DNA of 16,933 nucleotides from Nautiliaceae bacterium (GTDB lineage: Bacteria > Campylobacterota > Campylobacteria > Campylobacterales > Nautiliaceae), in the NCBI GenBank assembly GCA_027035735.1, contig JALVUH010000186.1:1-16933 (forward strand). The letters are read 5' to 3'. The notes under the pieces were generated by a model. That model saw nothing but the letters and a program-made list of their open reading frames with translations. It did no database searches and was not told the DNA's origin. Positions 12,914 through 16,933 of the stretch are shown here, in pieces (position 1 is the first letter of the stretch; every line of letters begins with the position of its first letter). Both the position numbers and the translations under genes were made by a program.

Positions 12914-14311
12914 ATGGTTATATATGATTCTCATCAAAAAGAAAAAATAGACTTTAAGCCTTTAAAAGATAAAAAAGTTAAAATTTATGTATGCGGCCCT
13001 ACTGTTTATGATGATGCTCATTTAGGACATGCTAGAAGTTCAATTAGTTTTGATTTATTAAGAAGAGTTTTAGAAACACTTGGATATGATGTGACTTTTG
13101 TAAAAAATTTTACTGATATAGATGATAAAATCATCAATAAAATTAATGCAACTGGAAAAAGTTTAGAAGAAATCACAACTCACTATATAAACTCATATTT
13201 AAATGATATGGAAGCTTTAAATGTAAAAAGAGCAGATATAGAGCCAAAAGCAACTGAATCTCTTGAAGCAATGTTTGAAATTATTCAAAAACTACTTGAT
13301 AAAGGATACGCTTATAAACTTCCTAATGGCGATATTTATTTTGATGTAAGCAAAGATGAAGAGTATTGTAATTTATCTAATAAATGTCCAGAAGATGAAG
13401 GAGTGCATAGAGTTGAGGTAGAAGGCAAAAAAAATCCTCAAGACTTTGCTCTATGGAAAGCTTGTAAAGGCGAAAATGATGTATGTTTTGATTCACCTTT
13501 TGGGCGTGGAAGACCTGGATGGCATATAGAATGTAGCGCAATGATTAAAAAACATATTGCTTATTCTGATACTAAATATCAAATAGATATTCACGGAGGT
13601 GGAGCAGATTTATTTTTCCCTCATCATGAAAATGAAGAAGCACAAACTTATTGTGCTTATAATCAACATCTTGCAAAATATTGGATGCATAATGGATTTG
13701 TAACTATTAATGGTGAGAAAATGAGTAAATCTCTTGGCAATAGCTTTTTTGTAAAAGATGCTCTTAAGCACTATCCTGGAGAAGTATTGAGATTTTATTT
13801 AATGAGCACACATTATAGAGCACCTCTAAATTTCTCTGAAGAAGATTTAATAGCAAGCAAAAAAAGACTTGATAAATTATATCGTCTTAAAAAAAGAATT
13901 TATGGAATAACTAAAAAACAACAAGACAAAGAGTTTGAAGAAAAATTGCTTGAAGCTATGAGAGATGATTTAAATATTTCAAAAGCATTAGCAGTTGTAG
14001 ATGAATTTGTTAGAGTTGCTAACGAAAATCTTGATAAAAACCCAAAAGACAAATCACTCAAACAAAAAATCATAAGCAATATTGAATTTATTGATAAACT
14101 TTTAGGTGTTGGTGGAAGTGATGCATATAAGTATTTTCAAGCAGGAATAGATGAAGATACTAAGAAAAAAATAAATGAAATGATTGAAAAAAGAAATGAA
14201 GCAAAAAAAGAGAAAAATTACGAATTAGCTGATAAAATCAGAGATGAATTACAACAATTAGGAATTAAAATCCAAGATACACCAAATGGAACAGTTTGGG
14301 AAAAGGTTTAA
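12914..14311 (+). CDS. cysS: Cysteinyl-tRNA synthetase
   Basis: A 465-residue class I aminoacyl-tRNA synthetase that charges tRNA-Cys. The N-terminus has YVCGPTVYDDAHLGHARS, with Zn ligand Cys27 and the HIGH-equivalent HLGH at 36-39. Further Zn ligands are Cys207 in GWHIECSAM and the His/Glu of FPHHENE (about 236-241). The KMSKS loop is intact at 269-273 (EKMSKSLGN). The C-terminal helical DALR-type domain and the KNYELADKIRDELQQLGI segment are complete, so length and architecture are normal. A strong AAGGAG precedes the ATG. pyrD starts 1 bp after the stop codon, and its ribosome binding site lies inside the last cysS codons. Confidence 0.98.
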   Translation: MVIYDSHQKEKIDFKPLKDKKVKIYVCGPTVYDDAHLGHARSSISFDLLRRVLETLGYDVTFVKNFTDIDDKIINKINATGKSLEEITTHYINSYLNDMEALNVKRADIEPKATESLEAMFEIIQKLLDKGYAYKLPNGDIYFDVSKDEEYCNLSNKCPEDEGVHRVEVEGKKNPQDFALWKACKGENDVCFDSPFGRGRPGWHIECSAMIKKHIAYSDTKYQIDIHGGGADLFFPHHENEEAQTYCAYNQHLAKYWMHNGFVTINGEKMSKSLGNSFFVKDALKHYPGEVLRFYLMSTHYRAPLNFSEEDLIASKKRLDKLYRLKKRIYGITKKQQDKEFEEKLLEAMRDDLNISKALAVVDEFVRVANENLDKNPKDKSLKQKIISNIEFIDKLLGVGGSDAYKYFQAGIDEDTKKKINEMIEKRNEAKKEKNYELADKIRDELQQLGIKIQDTPNGTVWEKV

Positions 14312-14312
14312 T

Positions 14313-15404
14313 ATGAATTTTTTTGAAAAAGTAAAACCATTAATTTACAAAATTGACCCGGAAACCGCACATAATATAGTAGAACTGATTTTCAAAACTG
14401 CAAGAAGATGTCCTCTTTTTTTTAATCCTTTAATTTCAAAAAATTTCATTTTAGATGAAAGACTCAGACAAAACATATGGGGACTTGATTTTAAAAATCC
14501 AGTAGGAGTTGCTGCAGGATTTGATAAAAATGCTACTATGATTCAGGCTTGGCCGGCACTTGGATTTGGATGGGGAGAAATTGGAGCCGTTACTGTTAGA
14601 CCTCAAGTAGGGAATGAAAAACCTCGTTCTTGGAGATGGCCTGAATTTGAAGCTATTCAAAATGCTTATGGATTTAACAATGATGGTGTTGATGTAATTA
14701 AAGAAAGATTAAAAAAAATTTATCCATTTGTTTTGCCAATTGGTGCAAATATAGGAAAAAACAAAGATACCCCAGAAGAGAGAGCAATAGAAGATTATAA
14801 AATTTTAGTTAATGAATTAAAAGATGTAGTGGATTTTTTTGTAGTTAATATCTCTTCTCCAAATACACCAGGTCTTAGAAAATTACTTAATGCAGAGTTT
14901 ATACAAAATCTTTTTAATGAACTTAAAAAAAGCACAAATAAACCTATTTTAATAAAATTTTCTCCTGATATGGAAGATGAGGATATAAGAAATTTAGCAA
15001 ATTTATCTGTAATTTATGGAGCTGATGGAATAATAGTTACAAATACCACAGTAAACTATGATTTAATTGATACTCCTATAAAAAAAGGTGGAATTTCTGG
15101 AAAGCCTCTTGCTAAAAGAAGTTATGAAGTTTTAAGAATCGTTGCCTCAGAAGTTTTTGGAAAAGTTCCTATTGTAAGTGTAGGAGGCATTGATAGTGCC
15201 AAAGAAGCATATAAAAGAATAAAAGCTGGAGCAAGTTTACTTCAAATATATAGTGGTATTATTTATAAAGGACCAAATCTTATCAAAGATATAAATGAAG
15301 GGCTTATAAAATTACTAGAAGAAGATGGATTCTCTCACATAAGTGAAGCTATAGGAGCTGATATACCTAAAAGGCTAGAATTAAAGGATAATAATGCTTC
15401 ATAA
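14313..15404 (+). CDS. pyrD: Dihydroorotate dehydrogenase (quinone), class 2
   Basis: A 363-residue FMN enzyme of de novo pyrimidine synthesis. It oxidises dihydroorotate to orotate and passes electrons to the membrane quinone pool. Class 2 features are the N-terminal amphipathic extension (FFEKVKPLIYKIDPETAH), NPVGVAAGFDKNA (62-74), GEIGAVTVRPQ, the catalytic-Ser motif NISSPNTPGLR (179-189), VTNTT, GGISGKPLAKRSYEVLR and the FMN-phosphate site VSVGGIDSAKEAY. The stretch GNEKPRSWRWPEFEAIQN differs from the usual GNPKPRLFRL pattern but keeps the framework. I chose ATG 14313 because AAAAGG lies 6 nt upstream; an in-frame ATG at 14286 is inside cysS. The 3' end overlaps the next gene by 11 bp. 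Confidence 0.96.
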   Translation: MNFFEKVKPLIYKIDPETAHNIVELIFKTARRCPLFFNPLISKNFILDERLRQNIWGLDFKNPVGVAAGFDKNATMIQAWPALGFGWGEIGAVTVRPQVGNEKPRSWRWPEFEAIQNAYGFNNDGVDVIKERLKKIYPFVLPIGANIGKNKDTPEERAIEDYKILVNELKDVVDFFVVNISSPNTPGLRKLLNAEFIQNLFNELKKSTNKPILIKFSPDMEDEDIRNLANLSVIYGADGIIVTNTTVNYDLIDTPIKKGGISGKPLAKRSYEVLRIVASEVFGKVPIVSVGGIDSAKEAYKRIKAGASLLQIYSGIIYKGPNLIKDINEGLIKLLEEDGFSHISEAIGADIPKRLELKDNNAS

Positions 15405-16620
15405 ATTTTATACGCATAAATTAAAAAATGATTTAGAAGTAATTGCTATTCCTATGAATAGAGGTAGTAATGTTATTACAAGCAATATTTATTATAAAGT
15501 GGGAAGTAGAAATGAAACTTTAGGAAAAACTGGAATTGCTCATATGCTTGAGCATATGAATTTTAAATCTACAAAAAATCTAAAAGAAGGTGAATTTGAT
15601 AAAATTGTAAAATCTTTAGGTGGAGTAGATAATGCATCTACCGGATTTGATTATACCCACTATTTTATAAAAACTTCAAGCAAGTATTTATCAAAAACAT
15701 TTGAACTTTTTAGTGAAGTTATGGCAAATCTTAATTTAAATGATGAAGAGTTTCAAAGAGAAAGAAAAGTAGTTTATGAAGAGAGGCTTTGGAGAGTAGA
15801 TAACAATCCAATAGGATATTTGTACTTTAGACTATTCAATAATACTTACATTTATCATCCTTATCACTGGACTCCTATTGGATTTAAAGAAGATATTTTA
15901 AATTGGAGTATTGAAGATATAAAAGCATTTCATAAAACTTTTTATCAACCAAAAAATGCATTTTTACTAGTAGCAGGAGATATTGAAGCAGATGAAGTAT
16001 TTAGTGAAGCTGAAAAATATTTTTCTGATATAAAAAACTCATCCCCTATTCCAAAAATTCATCAAAAAGAACCTCCTCTTGATGGAGATAAAATAATAGA
16101 AATTAAAAGAAACACTCAAATAGAAGCTGTAGCTATTGCATTTCATATACCTGATTTTAAAGATAAAGATCAATTTGCATTAAGTGCGCTAAGCGAAATA
16201 TTAAGTGGTGGAAAAAGTGGAATTTTAAGAGAAAAATTTATAAATAAAAAACAATTAGTAAATGAAATATATGCATATAATATGGAATTGATTGATCCAG
16301 GAATATTTTTGGTTTTAGCATTTTGTAACCCGGGAGTAAAACCTGAAAAAGTAGAAAAAGAGATAAAAAAAGAACTTAAAAATTATAAAATTACAAAAAA
16401 AGCTCTTGAAAAAGTCAAAAATCAAACAAAATTTGACTTTTTAACTCAACTTGAAAGTAGCTCAGGAGTTAGCAATATATATGGTGATTATTTTGCAAAA
16501 GGAGATATATCACCTCTTCTTAACTATCAAGAAGAAATTAGTAAATTAACTCCCGCAAAAATAGAAGAAATGAAAAAATATTTTGAAAAAAGTATAACAG
16601 TTAGACTTCTTAAGCAATAG
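15394..16620 (+). CDS. M16 family zinc metalloprotease (pitrilysin/processing-peptidase type)
   Basis: A 408-residue protein with the inverted zinc motif HxxEH (HMLEH, His50, Glu53, His54). The third ligand is a Glu about 75 residues later in ERKVVYEERLWR (Glu129 or Glu130). The length fits a two-domain M16B subunit, similar to mitochondrial processing peptidase or bacterial PqqL/YmxG-type enzymes. No clear export signal is visible (the N-terminus MLHKFYTHKLKNDLEVIAIP looks like the first family strand), so it is probably cytoplasmic. Substrates are unknown. The ATG has AAAGGA 6 nt upstream and overlaps the pyrD 3' end by 11 bp. An M16 peptidase gene follows pyrD in Campylobacter too. The 3' end overlaps the convergent unknown gene by 11 bp. 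Confidence 0.93.
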   Translation: MLHKFYTHKLKNDLEVIAIPMNRGSNVITSNIYYKVGSRNETLGKTGIAHMLEHMNFKSTKNLKEGEFDKIVKSLGGVDNASTGFDYTHYFIKTSSKYLSKTFELFSEVMANLNLNDEEFQRERKVVYEERLWRVDNNPIGYLYFRLFNNTYIYHPYHWTPIGFKEDILNWSIEDIKAFHKTFYQPKNAFLLVAGDIEADEVFSEAEKYFSDIKNSSPIPKIHQKEPPLDGDKIIEIKRNTQIEAVAIAFHIPDFKDKDQFALSALSEILSGGKSGILREKFINKKQLVNEIYAYNMELIDPGIFLVLAFCNPGVKPEKVEKEIKKELKNYKITKKALEKVKNQTKFDFLTQLESSSGVSNIYGDYFAKGDISPLLNYQEEISKLTPAKIEEMKKYFEKSITVRLLKQ

Positions 16621-16933
16621 CCATATTTTCTTCTTTTACTTTTTCTTTAATTTTTTTCATATAAGAAATAATTTTCATAATTGTTTTATTGTGATTTTTT
16701 TCATATATTTTTTCTAAATCTTTAATCATTTTATTCCAAATTCCACATTTAAATATTTTTTCATAAATTGATTCATCTATCCTCGGCTTTATATTAATAA
16801 CTCTATATGTTTCTTTTACGATATTAAGATATAGTAAATATTTATGCTTTTTAACTAATTTAAAATTATTAATTGAGTCAATTATTGCCCAATTTGGATT
16901 TATTATACTTAAATTAGAAGCGAAGTTTATAGT
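16610..16933 (-). CDS. Unknown Lys/Ile-rich protein, 5'-partial at the window edge
   Basis: Reading the minus strand from the last base gives an uninterrupted 107-codon frame ending in TAA at 16612-16610; its start lies beyond the window. In DNA this AT-rich, a random frame of that length without a stop is unlikely, and codon use resembles the neighbours, so I treat it as real. The visible part is basic and probably alpha-helical. It contains SIINPNWAIIDSIN, YLLYLNIVKETYRVIN, a lone Cys in KIFKCGIWNKMIKDLEK and a Lys/Glu-rich C-terminal helix. I see no membrane segment and do not recognise the family. It is not dapA, which I would expect after this protease gene from Campylobacter gene order. 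Confidence 0.65.
   Translation of the reverse strand, partial: TINFASNLSIINPNWAIIDSINNFKLVKKHKYLLYLNIVKETYRVINIKPRIDESIYEKIFKCGIWNKMIKDLEKIYEKNHNKTIMKIISYMKKIKEKVKEENMAIA

Noticed and set aside
14451..14660. 69-codon minus-strand ORF within pyrD
   Set aside because: It is antisense to the catalytic core of pyrD and has no initiation signal or family resemblance.

Overview
The window is a compact, very AT-rich stretch of bacterial chromosome (about a quarter G+C by eye), almost entirely coding. It fits a member of the Campylobacterota (Epsilonproteobacteria). The main argument is gene order: murF, a YdjM-like membrane hydrolase, ddl, ruvA and a DUF342 protein on the minus strand, diverging from murJ, cysS, pyrD and an M16 protease on the plus strand. 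From memory this closely matches the Campylobacter jejuni region around Cj0795c to Cj0805. Composition and the extra genes suggest a deep-branching thermophilic lineage such as Nautiliales, but that placement is only a guess.

Layout. Positions 1-923 (+) hold the tail of a small membrane protein overlapping a DedA-family protein. Positions 910-1452 (-) encode a membrane-anchored dual-specificity-type phosphatase. Positions 1495-2475 (+) encode an inositol-monophosphatase family enzyme and a 53-residue ribbon-helix-helix protein. Positions 2472-3056 (-) encode an exported cysteine-paired Sel1-repeat protein. Positions 3106-11476 (-) form one tightly packed block of nine genes, transcribed in the order DUF342/FapA-like, ruvA, ddl, acylphosphatase, YdjM-like hydrolase, murF, TRAP small permease, TRAP large permease and DUF72, with gaps of 0-9 bp or short overlaps. 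Positions 11505-16620 (+) carry murJ, cysS, pyrD and an M16 protease. A plus-strand-convergent unknown gene runs off the right edge (16610-16933, -).

Functional reading. The central block and the divergent murJ form a cell-wall precursor cluster. Ddl makes D-Ala-D-Ala, MurF adds it to the UDP-MurNAc peptide, and MurJ flips lipid II. Housekeeping genes for DNA repair (ruvA), translation (cysS) and pyrimidine synthesis (pyrD) are interleaved. A TRAP permease pair without its binding protein is attached to the downstream end of the wall operon, 9 bp after murF.

Only two divergent intergenic regions are present (1453-1494 and 11477-11504). Both carry the element TTTT(A/G)GTAAAAT, which probably contains a sigma-70 -10 box. 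All three convergent junctions have overlapping stop codons. I saw no tRNA, rRNA, CRISPR array, insertion sequence, riboswitch or prophage gene, and no gene-free stretch over 60 bp. I found no clear evidence for a wholly new system. The most unusual points are the membrane-fused MurF with an altered P-loop, the orphan TRAP pair in its operon, the small ribbon-helix-helix gene with a palindrome just upstream, and a possibly leaderless murJ.
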